Part shown: one piece after another, positions 32,505 through 43,021 of the stretch
Layout: each line of letters starts with the position of its first letter
Numbering within the stretch: position 1 is the first letter of the stretch
Origin: Siphlonurus alternatus
Lineage: Eukaryota > Arthropoda > Insecta > Ephemeroptera > Siphlonuridae
Reading direction: 5' to 3'
Length of the DNA: 64,000 nt
Assembly: GCA_949825025.1 (NCBI GenBank)
Contig: OX463781.1
Location: 4,133,370 to 4,197,369 of the forward strand
The notes under the pieces: model-generated
The model's input: the letters and a program-made list of their open reading frames with translations, nothing else
What the model was told of the DNA's origin: nothing
The model's database searches: none
Program-made: the position numbers and the translations under genes

Positions 32505-32686
32505 GTCGTTCCTCGTTTGGAATAATGAGCTAATATCTGCCTGCCACGATCTCGTTGCAATAATGAGCTATCTGTTATTTCAGGTGAGCGCAACAATGAA
32601 CTTTATGTTATACGTATTTAAAACTCATGCATAATTGTTTACTTTCTTGCAATAGCAGATAGCTCATTATTCCGGACGAGGGACGA
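32505..32686. mobile_element. Family K MITE, copy 2
   Basis: Ends CCTCGTTTGGAATAATGAGC and GCTCATTATTCCGGACGAGG, starting about 14 bp beyond the foldback terminus. Confidence 0.75.
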
Positions 32687-32764
32687 TATGTTATGTTTAT
32701 GCTATACAGCGTTTACAAGCATGTCAGTTGTGGTGTGAAGGTAAACTTAATTGAACTCTATAGT

Positions 32765-33396
32765 TCTACAAATGTAAGTTTATCACCGGAAGTAGCCGGA
32801 AGTTGAAGATTTTTGGCTAAATTATGAAAACTCTGACTTTGAGTTTCTTTGTTCTGTTATACTAATTAGATGCTTCCAGCACTGTCGGAATCGGAAATAA
32901 TTTCCAATCACTTATATTCTAGTAATCGGTAATTTTTTGTATATTCTGATATTCTGATTGGTTAAGATTCGAGAACTTTTCCTTCCCGTTCCTGAAGCAA
33001 TTCTGGACGGGGCTTCAAGTTAACTGATTTTGCGGTGTTCCCACACCGTCCTATCCAAACCTATAAAGTAAAAAAAAAAAAAAAAAAAAATCTCTTTTAC
33101 TATAATAATTATACATATTTATAACGATTCTTTTAGAGGAAAACAAGCTCTTGATTCATTATAAGAAGACCTCTAAATGGGAGGGTAGAGGAAAATTTTC
33201 AAATTAATAGCTTTATAATAGCTACAGAGGAAAAATTCAAATTAAATTTGTTGACTTTATTTGGAGAAAATTTTCCCACCAGGGAACATTTGAAATCTAT
33301 TATATGAATTTCTGTCCCAAGTTTCAGGGTCAAAACTAAACTGGAATGTCCAGAACCGGCTACTTCCGGAAGGACTGATATATTAATTTAAGTGTA
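32765..33396. mobile_element. Family R MITE, copy 4, split by family N
   Basis: The left arm includes TCACCGGAAGTAGCCGGAAG. The right arm (about 33350-33396) includes CCGGCTACTTCCGGAAGGAC and ends AGTGTA. Its right terminus is only 12 bp from the dpr donor at 33408. Confidence 0.6.
33009..33304. mobile_element. Family N repeat, copy 2, nested
   Basis: GGGCTTCAAGTTAACTGATT, GAAAACAAGCTCTTGATTC and GAAAATTTTCCCACCAGGG in the same order as 24915-25165, inside the family R copy. Includes a poly-A run (33069-33090). Confidence 0.65.
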
Positions 33397-33408
33397 GTTA
33401 ATACGCAC

Positions 33409-33699
33409 CGTTGAGCACGTGCACGTTTATACTTGCAGGCCGTGCGTTGGAGGGCACGCAGCTGTAGTTTCCCGAGTCCCCGGGCGCCGCTGAGTCGAGG
33501 ACCAAGGCACTGCCCGCTCGGCCCGCGCTCTCCACGCGCACCCCTCGCTCGCGGTCGTAGTTGATCATCCGAGCGTCGTGGTACCAGAACACGAACACGG
33601 GCGGCTCCGTGCTGTGTCTCAACGAGCACGTCAGACGTAGCGTGCTGCCGCTCTTTATGTGAAGGTCCGCCGCGCCACCAGCAATCTCTGCGCTAGCCT
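33409..33699 (-). CDS. dpr: Dpr family protein, Ig2 exon
   Basis: One exon holds the whole second immunoglobulin domain, 97 codons with split codons at both ends (phase 1 in and out). Acceptor tttcag|AG completes GAG (Glu) with the last G of the previous exon; donor AACG|gtgcgt. Visible landmarks are the B-strand cysteine in LRLTC, the core Trp in VFWYH, RMINYD, and the D-x-G-x-Y-x-C motif DSGNYSC, then SNARPASINVHVLN, a hallmark of Dpr proteins. N-Y-S is a possible N-glycosylation site. The frame stays open upstream of the acceptor, but that part is a family G repeat and not coding. Third-position GC is very high compared with the flanking introns. Confidence 0.93.
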
Positions 33700-33846
33700 C
33701 TGAAACACAAGTGTCAATCAGTAACTGATGGGAGGATTCAGGTGGATTCACATAAGATTTTTTTATCATGCGACGAGAAGCGAATAATGCGCATTTGCTG
33801 TAACAGCCATTGGCGGCCATATTTGGCAATTAAAAAGAAGCGTCGA

Positions 33847-34172
33847 TAATGGAGTATCGACCTTAATATTTTTTATTGCAGAAATGGAGAGAGGGTGCAA
33901 AGTTGTGCTATCCTGATTTTTTTCAGATTTTTTAGAGCCCGGGAACTATTTTTAAAAAATTATTGAAAGTGCTTTTCGTGACGTCATAAGGCGCCGCTCC
34001 TTAAGAAAAAGATAGGACTTGCCACCTTGTGACGTCACAAAAAGGACTTTCTATATATTTTTTTAAAATACTTCCCGGGCTCTAAAAGATCTCAAAAAAA
34101 ATCAGGGTAGCATAACTTTTCACGCTCTATCCATTTCTGAAATAAAAAAATTGAGGTCGATACTCGATCCAT
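33847..34172. mobile_element. Family B1 hairpin MITE, copy 3, nested
   Basis: Ends TAATGGAGTATCGACC and GGTCGATACTCGATCCATTA, with TTTTATTGCAGAAATGGAGA and the complementary inner arm. Confidence 0.8.
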
Positions 34173-34231
34173 TATATAACGCGTGCAAGATGTTCGTCGC
34201 CGCAACCTGGCAAATTTGCTCACCGTTGCAC

Positions 34232-34345
34232 CAAAGAATTAATATATTAATTCTTTGGTAAAAGAATTAATATATTAATTCTTTGGTATTAATTCCTTGG
34301 TATTAATTCTTTGGTAAAGAATTAATATATTAATTCTTTGGTTGC
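34232..34345. repeat. Array of short palindromes in the family G remnant
   Basis: ACCAAAGAATTAATATATTA and its complement alternate: AAAGAATTAATATATTAATTCTTT occurs three times with variants between. Confidence 0.8.
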
Positions 34346-34569
34346 ACCGTACAGGGTTTCATAAATTTTGCGTCAAAATCGCGTCGCATCGCCTTGTGAA
34401 TCCGCCTAAACTGTACACTTCTCTCAGTAAAAATGTCCGATCTGGTTTAATTATTAAAAAATAGTGTTGATTACTGTTTATGTTCACGTGAGACTCGTTA
34501 GAGGAGGTATAACGTTACTCTCTATTTGCTTGAGGGAGGGTAAAATAGAAAGCGGAGGTCAAGTTTGCT

Positions 34570-34815
34570 TTAATAAACATAGAAGTAATGAAAAAAAAAA
34601 AATTGAAATAGAAAAATTTAAAAAAAAAAAATAATGGTGAGATTTTTTGTATCGTGTACTGTTCTATATTCTTGCATTATTAAATCCTGATTTATTTTCT
34701 CAAGTAAAAAAATAATTATACACTTTGTTTGTCTGCTAATTTGTGCATTCCATACCACCTCAGCGCTGTGTACTTGCCAGGGGCATGATGTCAGGGTAAT
34801 CCCCTTTATAGCTGG
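34570..34815 (-). repeat. Family P repeat, copy 2
   Basis: Reverse complement of 16797-17035: CAGCGCTGTGTACTTGCC, GGGGCATGATGTCAGGG, CCCCTTTATAGC. Confidence 0.6.
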
Positions 34816-35336
34816 ATATCCGGATGGAACAAAGGGATGTGACTGTCAATGGTAACAAACTGAGAGGATAACATTCATGTTGTTTAGAGGTGTACACAAA
34901 ATGTTATTAACAAGTTATCATTGCCAGAACACACATGCAAGTATTTTCTTAGCTAAACTGTGAAATAAATCGAGTTTCACTAATACAGTAGTAGGAATTA
35001 TAAATTAACTTTACAGCATTATAATTTACTTATAATGTTAGAACGTTAGTTTAATTCTACAATAAAATTATGAAATGTGCTTAAACTCCTGTAATTTCTA
35101 CGTAATTTTTGTATTAACTTAATAAATATAATAATAAATTTAACAAAAATGGTGCTGATTTTTCTGTTATGAGCCCCATCCAAACTTCGTTATTGACGTA
35201 ATTGTGTGTACTTAGCAGACTATGTTTCATGCATAATACATTTGGGTTAAAGAGGAGAAGCTTCATTATAACTCAAGTGGAACTCCCAGACTCAATTTTG
35301 GCGAGTTCAAACTTCGCGAGGGTCAATATTAATTAA
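34816..35336. other. dpr intron DNA, nothing recognised
   Basis: AT-rich, with no exon or repeat family identified. Confidence 0.4.
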
Positions 35337-35688
35337 ATATTAAATACTGAATAGGTTTTCAGTACTTTTAATTTCTGCTTATAATAAGGAATTTTTAAGA
35401 TTCAGCTGAGTACATTAAATGGGCTAACTGAACCTTATTTTCAGTATATTTAACAATTTCAAGTACAAAATGTCAGTATATAATTGTTCTAATTTTATCT
35501 TACATTGTCCACTTTTGACCAAAAAAACTACTTTATCTAACTTGTAAGTAAAAATTTGGTACTGAAAAAAAGAGTCAAAATTAAGTACCAAAAATTGACT
35601 CTACTGAAGTTCCGAATTTGTACTTGGATTAGATTATTGGTTAAAAGTACTGAAATCAATTCAGCATCTAAAAGTTTCAATGTGTAAG
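35337..35688. mobile_element. Family C MITE, copy 2
   Basis: TACTGAATAGGTTTTCAGTA at the left and TCAATTCAGCATCTAAAAGT at the right; AGTACAAAATGTCAGTA and GTACTGAAA motifs inside. Ends are partly degraded. Confidence 0.65.
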
Positions 35689-35960
35689 TATCTGCAAATT
35701 TAGTGTAAAACTTATAAAGAGATTAACGAAGGCTTACTGACTTGTGAAATCATAACAAAAAATGTTAAAGGTACTAACTAAATACACTCACTACAAATCA
35801 ACTTTGACTTGCACTAAGGCTTGCTTTGCTATCATTTTCACTTGATAATGGACCTTAGTAAACACCACGAGTGAGTACCTCACGTGACACCCAGCAATCA
35901 GGTGTCGAGGGCTCTTTCACTGCCTGACATATGAGATAAATGAACGTTGTTACAATAAGT

Positions 35961-36276
35961 TCACACTAAATTTTTAGATACTGAATTGGTTTCAGTACTT
36001 TATGTCAGTACAAAATTGCTCCAGTTTCTTCTTACATCCAGCACTTTTGATCTATAAAACACTTAATCCAAGTACAAATTTGGTACTGAAAAAATAGAGT
36101 CAATTTTTGGTACTTTTTTTGACTCTCTTTTTTCAGTACCAAATTTGTACTTGGAATAAGTGTTTTATAGGTCAAAAGTGCTGGATGTAAGACGAAACTA
36201 GAGAAATTTTGTACTGACTGGAGCAATTTTGTACTGACTTAAAGTACTGAAACCAGCATCTAAAAATTTAGTGTGT
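35961..36276. mobile_element. Family C hairpin MITE, copy 3
   Basis: TCACACTAAATTTTTAGATA at the left and TCTAAAAATTTAGTGTG at the right. The arms are very similar to 22573-22821, with an extra inner segment GGTACTGAAAAAATAGAGTC. Confidence 0.85.
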
Positions 36277-36414
36277 TAGTGCCGTACCTTTCTTCCGACA
36301 TTTGTATTGTGACAAACGATCAATATAGCCTTCACTATAATATCATGCAAGGGATGTATCACTTTGCACATAATCTAAGATCTAAGGATAATAATTGTTG
36401 AACTTATATTAACT

Positions 36415-36515
36415 CCTTTTAATTCAGTACAAAATTTGTACTAAAAAGTGCAAAAAGTACTTGAAATAAGGTTCAATTAGCCCAATTAAAGTACTGAAAA
36501 CCTATTCAGTATTCT
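36415..36515. mobile_element. Family C half element
   Basis: One arm only: AATTCAGTACAAAATTTGTA through AGTACTGAAAACCTATTCAG. Confidence 0.5.
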
Positions 36516-36691
36516 AATATTTTAAGCATATATATATGTTTGTGTACACGTGTATTCATGCCATGTGAGCTGTGTAGAATTTCCGTATTGCAAATTAGTT
36601 ATTCAAAAGGTTTGAAATATTTCCTGAAATTTTAATGTGATAAAATCGTCACATCTACAGTTTTTAACGTGCTCACAAGTAAAAAAAACAT

Positions 36692-37024
36692 AACACACTA
36701 AATTTTTAGATGCTGAATTAGTGTCAGTACTTTATTTCAGTACAAAGTTGTTCTAATTTCACTGTAAGTTGCAGCCAACCTATCCTAGAAAAATCGGAGA
36801 ATTATCCGAGAAATTTAATGTTAATTAGTAGATAATCCACGGATAATCCTCAGATTATTCTCGGATAGGTTGCTGCAACTCACGACCATTAATCCAGCAC
36901 TTTAAAGTACGTACTTAATTCAAGTACAAATTTGGTACTTTATTGTTCAAAAGTGCTGAATTTAAGGTGAAGTTAGGACAATTATGTACTGACATAAAGT
37001 ACTGAAAATCTAAAAGTTTAGTGA
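36692..37024. mobile_element. Family C MITE, copy 4, with a nested hairpin
   Basis: AACACACTAAATTTTTAGAT at the left and ATCTAAAAGTTTAGTGAG at the right. Interrupted by 36763-36890. Confidence 0.75.
36763..36890. mobile_element. ~128-bp hairpin nested in family C
   Basis: GTAAGTTGCAGCCAACCTAT and ATAGGTTGCTGCAACTCAC form the ends; GGATAATCC-type inner pairing. Confidence 0.75.
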
Positions 37025-37576
37025 GAAATTTTCATTTTTTTGTACAACATAATCAGATACAACAATTAAAGCCGATGACACAAAATAAACATTTCACAAT
37101 CAAACTTTTTTATATATAATATATGCGGAGAATATGGTGCACATCCCCAAAATTAATAATAAGTGAAAGAATTTAAGCCTATAATCGTTTTTTTAAAGCT
37201 TCGTGGAAACAACTCTGGGAAATTATGCACCATCTAACACCCCCATCCCTTATGAGGGCAGAAACTGCAGTTTGATATATGTCGTGAAAAAGTGTAATAA
37301 TAACAATAATTGTCGTAATATAATGAAAACGTAAGAAACTTGAATTTTAACTGTAATAATTTTAATTGCTCATGAAATTAAAAATTCGTTCAGCGTTGTA
37401 ATTTGGTGTAATATTCCCACCAGACGCGACCCCCTTGTTTCAAATTTTACTTTCATTTCTGCAATTACGTCTGCAAAGTTTCTTCACCTCCACTGGGAAT
37501 TTAAAGGTTAACTACACATAGAGACAGCCTGAACGTTACCCTTGCTTTGATTTTCACGCAGTACATGTGGTATCGA
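37025..37576. other. dpr intron DNA, nothing recognised
   Basis: AT-rich, with no exon or repeat seen. Confidence 0.4.
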
Positions 37577-37845
37577 GGGGACCCTAGTTGAAAAATTTCG
37601 TCTTCAATTCATCCCTTACACGTCTAAACCTAATCTTTTTACCTCTAAAACACATCTTATTTTATCTTCGTTTAAAGTGAGGATGAAATGAAGACAATTA
37701 TGCTCAAGAAGTGGAAAAAAGACGTAATCTCGTCTTTTCACCTCTTTTTTTCCTCTAAAATGGTGCAAAACAGGAGGAGAAAATACGGGAGGAGAGCTTA
37801 TAATAGCGAAAAAAATATTAAATTTATTTCAACTCGTGGAAATCA
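37577..37845 (-). mobile_element. Family A MITE, copy 5
   Basis: CCTAGTTGAAAAATTTCG to TTATTTCAACTCG in reverse orientation. Uninterrupted at the site where other copies carry E or F insertions. Confidence 0.8.
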
Positions 37846-37916
37846 CGACCATCCGATTACGAATTTGATGCACAAACTATTGCGTTAAAATTGTTAAGAA
37901 TGACTAGAGATCATTA

Positions 37917-38237
37917 GGGGGCATTCACAAAGCACTTTAATCCTACTTTAGCCTTGATTTTTATCCCCCGGGTTAAAGCGAATATTAAACATGGTATTAT
38001 TCTTAACCACAGGGGCTAAACATGGTGCTAAAAAAGTGGGCTAAATAGGGGTTAAACAATGTTAAATATAATCGTTAACCCCCAATTTAGCCCACATTTT
38101 TTATTTCTAGCACCATGCTTTCTAGCACCATGTTTAGCCCCAGGTTTAGTACCATGTTTAGCGTACTTGCTTTAATCCGGGGGATAAAAATCAAAGTAAG
38201 GGCTAAAGTAGGGTTAAGTTCTTTGTGAATGCCCCCC
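37917..38237. mobile_element. Family D (PIF/Harbinger-like) MITE, copy 1
   Basis: Hairpin with ends GGGGGCATTCACAAAG and CTTTGTGAATGCCCCCC, flanked on both sides by TTA (37914-37916 and 38238-38240). Internal GGGCTAAACATGGTGCTA and complements. The 3-bp TTA duplication is what PIF/Harbinger elements make. Confidence 0.85.
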
Positions 38238-38282
38238 TTATAATCTCTATATATTCATTCTTAACAATTTAAACGCAATGGT

Positions 38283-38484
38283 TTGTGCATCAGCTGCAGC
38301 AGATTCGTAATCGGATGGTCGTGAGTTCGATCCCAGGCACTGCCAAATTTTTTACGATTTTTATTTTGCAGTCAAACATGACTGTTGCTGTTCTCTTTAT
38401 TGATGGCATCAATTGCCGACCATCCTGACTGAGGTTTTCATAGTTTCCTCAGTTAGAGCCAGACGAATGCTGGGATTACTTATA
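38283..38484 (+). mobile_element. tRNA-derived SINE, copy 1
   Basis: TCGTAATCGGATGGTCGTGA and GTTCGATCCC form a tRNA-like B-box region. Then CTGCCAAATTTT, and the core CATCCTGACTGAGGTTTTCA, TTTCCTCAGT and GAATGCTGGGATTA. It lies about 100 bp from the dpr exon at 38586. Confidence 0.75.
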
Positions 38485-38585
38485 TATTAATATTTATAAT
38501 AATAGCCAATGACTGCCTTGATTTAGAAGCGACTTCCAATGCCATATATTTAATACGCCCGAGGTGTCGAAAAGCTGATACTTAC

Positions 38586-38694
38586 CTACGATCCGCAGCT
38601 CGATGAAGATGCTGGTGGGGGGGTGTGAAGAAACTTGGCACTCGTAAAACCCCTCGTCCCGAGGCTGCACCGACTTTATCTGAAGACCCCAGTT
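38586..38694 (-). CDS. dpr: Dpr family protein, Ig1 C-terminal exon
   Basis: 109 nt: acceptor tttcag|AAC (phase 0) to donor GTAG|gtaagt (phase 1). Encodes NWGLQIKSVQPRDEGFYEC, the F strand of Ig1 with the canonical D-x-G-x-Y-x-C motif holding the second Ig1 cysteine. It continues QVSSHPPTSIFIELRIV, the G strand and the linker toward Ig2. WGLQIK and YECQVS are highly conserved across the Dpr family. Phases match the neighbours exactly. The open frame running past the donor into GKYQ is intron. Confidence 0.93.
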
Positions 38695-39410
38695 CTGAAA
38701 CAAACGAAATTTCAACTAATCTGAATATATATACTAAGTTTTCTTTTATTTTATACTATAAACTTTTAGTACTTTTTTATATAGCAATAACATTTAACAA
38801 AATGAATAATATGTTGATATTTTTAACAAAATAACTTTAAATTACATTTGTAAAACTTTTTTCCAGGCGTGGATGGCTGCTGCCCTTTGGCGCGAAATTA
38901 CGTCATTGACGCAACTTTTTTGAACGTCTTAACTTTCAACAGCCGGAAGTCATGCAGGGAAGGAAGGGGGATATGACGTTTCTTTTCGTGTAGAAATACG
39001 TTTTATTGCATTAAAAATTAAAAAAAAAAAAAAAAAAGTTGAAGCCGTTCCGCTCCTTTAAGAAAAAATTGTAGTGGGCGAAATGCCTATATTGCCAATG
39101 TTAAACCCAAAATTTCGGAGGGGGCTGCAGTGCTGGAGCCCCCACTTGAATCTGCGCCTGCTTTTAATTGATAACTGCGTTATTCTTTTTATTATTCACT
39201 AAAACTGTGATTTATATTTATAAAAAAATTACTATATTAAATATACTGAAAATAATGCACCGAGGGCCCGGGTTCTGAGAAGATATTTTTTTAACATCCT
39301 CTCCTTGAAAAACTTTCAGTCGCTTTCCGGAAACCTAAATAAAAACTTTCTGTGAATTTTTGTTTATTAGGAAACGTACTTAATTAATTTAATTATATAT
39401 ATCAATACTT
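38695..39410. other. dpr intron DNA, nothing recognised
   Basis: Includes a poly-A run near 39017-39038 and a less AT-rich stretch 38860-39160 with no matching repeat in the window. Confidence 0.4.
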
Positions 39411-39640
39411 GCACACTAAACTTTTAGATACTTAGTCCAAGTACATTTTTTGTACTTTTTTTGACTCTGTTTAATCACTACATATTTTATACTTGGATAA
39501 AGTACCTAATTCAGCATTTACAAAAAAAGTACTGAAAAAAAGTTTCAGTACAAAAAATGTACTTTTATTGACTCCATTTAATCACATCTTTTTTCCAAAA
39601 AAAAAGTACTGACTTCATTAATGTACTGAAAGAACATGTA
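39411..39640. mobile_element. Family C MITE, degraded copy 5
   Basis: GCACACTAAACTTTTAGATA at the left and many AGTAC motifs. The right end is poorly defined. Confidence 0.55.
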
Positions 39641-40199
39641 ACGCTAACGTAATGCATTATTTCTTGAATTTATATCTGACGCTTGTCAATAAATGTATAT
39701 TGTCTTTATTTTACCTGCTGTATGTATTATTACATATTAGATGTATTTAATAATAGTTCAGAAAAAAATAACATAGAATGATTTAGCTCACAAGGATAAA
39801 ATAACAGTGATATTTTATTATATTATTTATTAATTAATACCTTACGATTAAAAAAATTCAATAAAATTGAATGGTAATGCATCAAAAGTCAAAATTTAGT
39901 TAACAAGTAATTATATATTATATGATGCATAGTAATAATGACTGCAGAAGAAGAAATTTTTTCACATATTTTAAAGCTTACCGTTCTCGCAAAATTTGAT
40001 CGATTTCGATTAAAACTAAACAATCCACATTACAAACGTATATTCATATTTGAGATTCTCTATATAAAACATCCCTAACGGTTAAGATTACTATAATTAA
40101 TCGCTAATTACTAGCAGTCACTGATTGCACGGTCTCGTGGTCGGTCAACATATGTTTTGAACTTCCGGTTTTTTACGCCACTGTGGCAACTCATTGAAC

Positions 40200-40435
40200 T
40201 TAAATTTCAGTACTTTTATTAAAAAAATGTACTGAATTTGTTTTGTACTTAAAAAAAATATACTTAATTTGTTTTGTACTTAAAAAAAATGTACTAAATT
40301 TGTTTTGTAATTAAAATAAGTACATTAATTTTTTAATTACTTCAAACACAGTGCAATTTCAAGAAATTACTTAAATTAAGTACTTTTTTAAAGTAATGAA
40401 AACCCATTCAGTATCTAATATTTAAGAGTGTGTAG
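40200..40435. mobile_element. Family C MITE, degraded copy 6
   Basis: TTTCAGTACTTTTATTAA, then repeated TGTACTGAATTTGTTTTGTA-like units, ending AACCCATTCAGTATCTAATA. Confidence 0.5.
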
Positions 40436-40501
40436 TTTGCACGAGTTTTCCCCACGAATCATTATACTATAAGCATACTCATTACTACACTGCGCATCTT
40501 A

Positions 40502-40720
40502 TTCCCTAATTTCAATTTAAGTCTTCAACTCATATCCTTTTACATGTCTAAAGTCTAAACCTAATCTTATTACCTCTAAAACACATCTTATTTCTTCTTC
40601 GCTCAAAGTGAGGATGAAATAAAGACGTAATCTCGTCTTTTTGCCTTTTTTTTTTCAAAATGGGAAGGAATTAGACGAGGAGAGGTGAGTAAAATATGAA
40701 ATTGATTTCAACTCGGGTAT
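40502..40720 (-). mobile_element. Family A MITE, copy 6, shortened
   Basis: CTTCAACTCATATCC, AAACACATCTTATTTCTTCT, GTGAGGATGAAAT joined to GACGTAATCTCGTCTTTTTG and ATTTCAACTCGGG. Confidence 0.7.
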
Positions 40721-41078
40721 GCTTCTATTTTGCCACGCACTTCTGAGAGAAATGCAGTAACAAGATCCGTCAGCTGAAAGTCAAGCTGTCAAAAAAATCC
40801 GATGTAATCGTCAGTTATATTTTGATTTATTTTTCTGAATAAAATATTATACTGTCTATGATTTGCTTCAACAAGAAGAATGTATTTGTGAAACTTGATT
40901 TATATGTAAAAGATACATCAGTATAAAGTGTAAATAAAAGTTTGTGCGTCCATCAGGGAACGAAGTAAATAAATAAGATCGATGCAATAAAGTTAAATTT
41001 AGGCCCAAATGACGAAGAGATAAAGTTCGTTGTATTTACAAAATAAACCTTTGACTTTGCGGAGGAGACTTGTGAGTC

Positions 41079-41502
41079 AATGGGGGGCATTCACAAAGCA
41101 CTTTAACCCCCACTATAGCCCCGATTTTTAACCTTGGTGCTAAACATGGTACTAAACCAGGGGCTTAACATCACACTAAACTTTTTAGATACTGAATGGG
41201 TTTTCAGTACTTTTATTTTCACCTTACAGCAAGGACGTTTTAGGATTCAGTACATTAAATAGCTGAATTAAACCTTATTTTCAGTACTTTATGCACTTTT
41301 CAGTACAAATCTTGTACTGAATTAAACAGGGTCAATTTAAGTACACAAATTGTCCTTAGATTCAGTATCTAAAAGTTAAGTGTGATGTTAAGCTCATAGT
41401 TTAGCACCATGTTTAGCACCATGTTTAGCACCATGTTTAGCACCAGGGTTAAAAATCGGGGCTAAAGTGGGAGTTAAAGTGCTTTGTGAATGCCCCCCAT
41501 TG
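41079..41502. mobile_element. Family D (PIF/Harbinger-like) MITE, copy 2, with nested family C
   Basis: Ends AATGGGGGGCATTCACAAAG and CTTTGTGAATGCCCCCCATT. Inner GGTGCTAAACATGGTACTAA. TTTAGCACCATG is repeated in the right arm. A family C copy (41171-41386) sits in the centre. Confidence 0.8.
41171..41386. mobile_element. Family C MITE, copy 7, nested in family D
   Basis: TCACACTAAACTTTTTAGAT at the left and AGTATCTAAAAGTTAAGTGT at the right. Confidence 0.7.
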
Positions 41503-41643
41503 TTTTGAACAAATTAAATTAAGTGGTACTGACGCAAGGGGAGTTTACAAGTAAACGATACTAACATTTTGCTTCTAGTTTCGTTAAACGTTATTACATT
41601 TCATCATATATAATATAATGGAGAGAGACGCTCTTTTATCCTC

Positions 41644-41644
41644 C

Positions 41645-41713
<69 letters not shown>

Positions 41714-41724
41714 TCTCTCTCCCT
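41644..41724. repeat. (CT)n microsatellite
   Basis: About 80 bases of CT with one CA interruption. Confidence 0.95.
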
Positions 41725-42298
41725 AGCTCTCTTTTCATGAGGGCCTCAAATAATTTGCATTCTGAGGCCACTTAACATTAATTTAAATTTGAAGGACTAT
41801 GCTGAATAAATTTGTTGCTACTTATAAAAATTTCTAACATGAATAAAATGTCAAAATATAACAACTTGTCTTGCATTGCATCTATTCAGGCTAATGTTTG
41901 ACACTTCAATATTATTTATAAACGACCGAAGAAAGCATTATGATAAATTATGCAATAAATAGATTTTACATCAATTTGTTTATGATAATAATTCAGCAAG
42001 CATGTGTCCATATACCCATGTATTAATGTCACATACTTTGAGTGGGTAAAAACTTTTTATGAATGGAATCCACTTTTTTAGTCACATGAGCATATTATCA
42101 TGTTATTAAAATTATTATGTAAAGTGTATTATTATTTTGCTCAGTAAACATTTATTTATATAATTACTATTATAGTTTCATTTATTTATATAAATATAGT
42201 ATTTTAATTAGCAGGCTTCTCTAATATGCACTTCTGCAGCATCAATCCCCTTCAAATCAAAACTACCATCCCCCGTACACTTTATGAAGAAAAACCAC
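41725..42298. other. dpr intron DNA
   Basis: Near 41755 a fragment ATTTGCATTCTGAGGCCAC resembles the hairpin at 20083-20224. Otherwise nothing recognised. Confidence 0.4.
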
Positions 42299-42632
42299 AA
42301 TGGACAACATATACATGAAAAAATTTTATTGCAAAAATGAATAGAGGGTACCAATTTATGCTACTCTGAATTTTTTCAGATTTTTTTGAAACCCAGAACT
42401 ATTTTTAAATAATCATTGGAAGTGCGGCCACGCCCCCTGGAGGCGTCAGTAGGCGTCCAGTCTCTATCCTTTTTATTAAGGCTGTAGGGGTGCCAACTGA
42501 AATCACAGGACTTTCAATAATTATTTAAAAATAGTTCCGGGTCTCAAAAAATCTGAAAAAAACTCAGAGTAGCATAATTTGGTACCCTCTATTCATTTCT
42601 GCAATAAAATTTTTTCATGTATGTTGTCCATT
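42299..42632. mobile_element. Family B2 hairpin MITE, copy 2
   Basis: Ends AATGGACAACATATACATGA and CATGTATGTTGTCCATT. The centre has GCCACGCCCCCTGGAGGCG and TTAAGGCTGTAGGGGTGCC, inverted relative to 8230-8561. Confidence 0.85.
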
Positions 42633-42899
42633 TCTGCAAAATACAAAATTATTTTCAGATGAGTTGACAACGCAAAGAAATACGAGGTCTATTATAATAA
42701 TTTTTATCCACTTGCGTGCAAACTTACATCATTAGTTCTTTTACAATCTATATGTTGAAATAAACAAATAAAAATAAAAAAATTGATTGGTTGGTTGTTT
42801 GCACCCAAATCACATTTTATTTCACCCAGGGCAATCATTATAAAATGTACTATCCTATTGTCACCCAGGGAACTGTAGTCATCTTACCCAGTGACGTAC

Positions 42900-43001
42900 C
42901 TGCAGATGACGGGTGTGCTCCACCAGAAATCGATCGTCGCTGCTGTAGGTGGCCAGCCCCACGGTCAGAAGATGAAAGTCCTTGCGGCGCACCCACGATA
43001 C
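42900..43001 (-). CDS. dpr: Dpr family protein, Ig1 central exon
   Basis: 102 nt, exactly 34 codons, phase 0 at both ends: acceptor tctccag|GTATCG, donor CTGCAG|gtacgt. It reads VSWVRRKDFHLLTVGLATYS followed by SDDRFLVEHTRHLQ. This is the Dpr C-to-E strand block with the invariant Ig tryptophan in VSWVRR and the HLLTVG-TYSSDDRF signature that sits in the Dpr-DIP interface region in known structures. It is hidden because longer open frames on the plus strand cover it (42791-43102). The exon links the 55352-55539 and 38586-38694 exons without a frame break. Confidence 0.93.
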
Positions 43002-43021
43002 CTGGAGACAAACGTCACAAT

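Larger units (their letters stand above)
33737..34410. mobile_element. Family G MITE split by a family B1 element
   Basis: Left part 33737-33846 (AGGTGGATTCACATAAGA, CCATTGGCGGCCATATTTGG). Right part 34173-34410 (GCGTCAAAATCGCGTCGCAT, TTGTGAATCCGCC). The intervening 33847-34172 is family B1. This sits in the dpr intron, 38 bp upstream (minus sense) of the Ig2 acceptor. Confidence 0.75.

Noticed and set aside
33700..33829. N-terminal extension of the Ig2 frame (MPNMAANGCYSKC...)
   Set aside because: Lies upstream of a good acceptor and is family G transposon sequence.
36032..36226. Minus-strand frame in the dpr intron
   Set aside because: Family C hairpin sequence.
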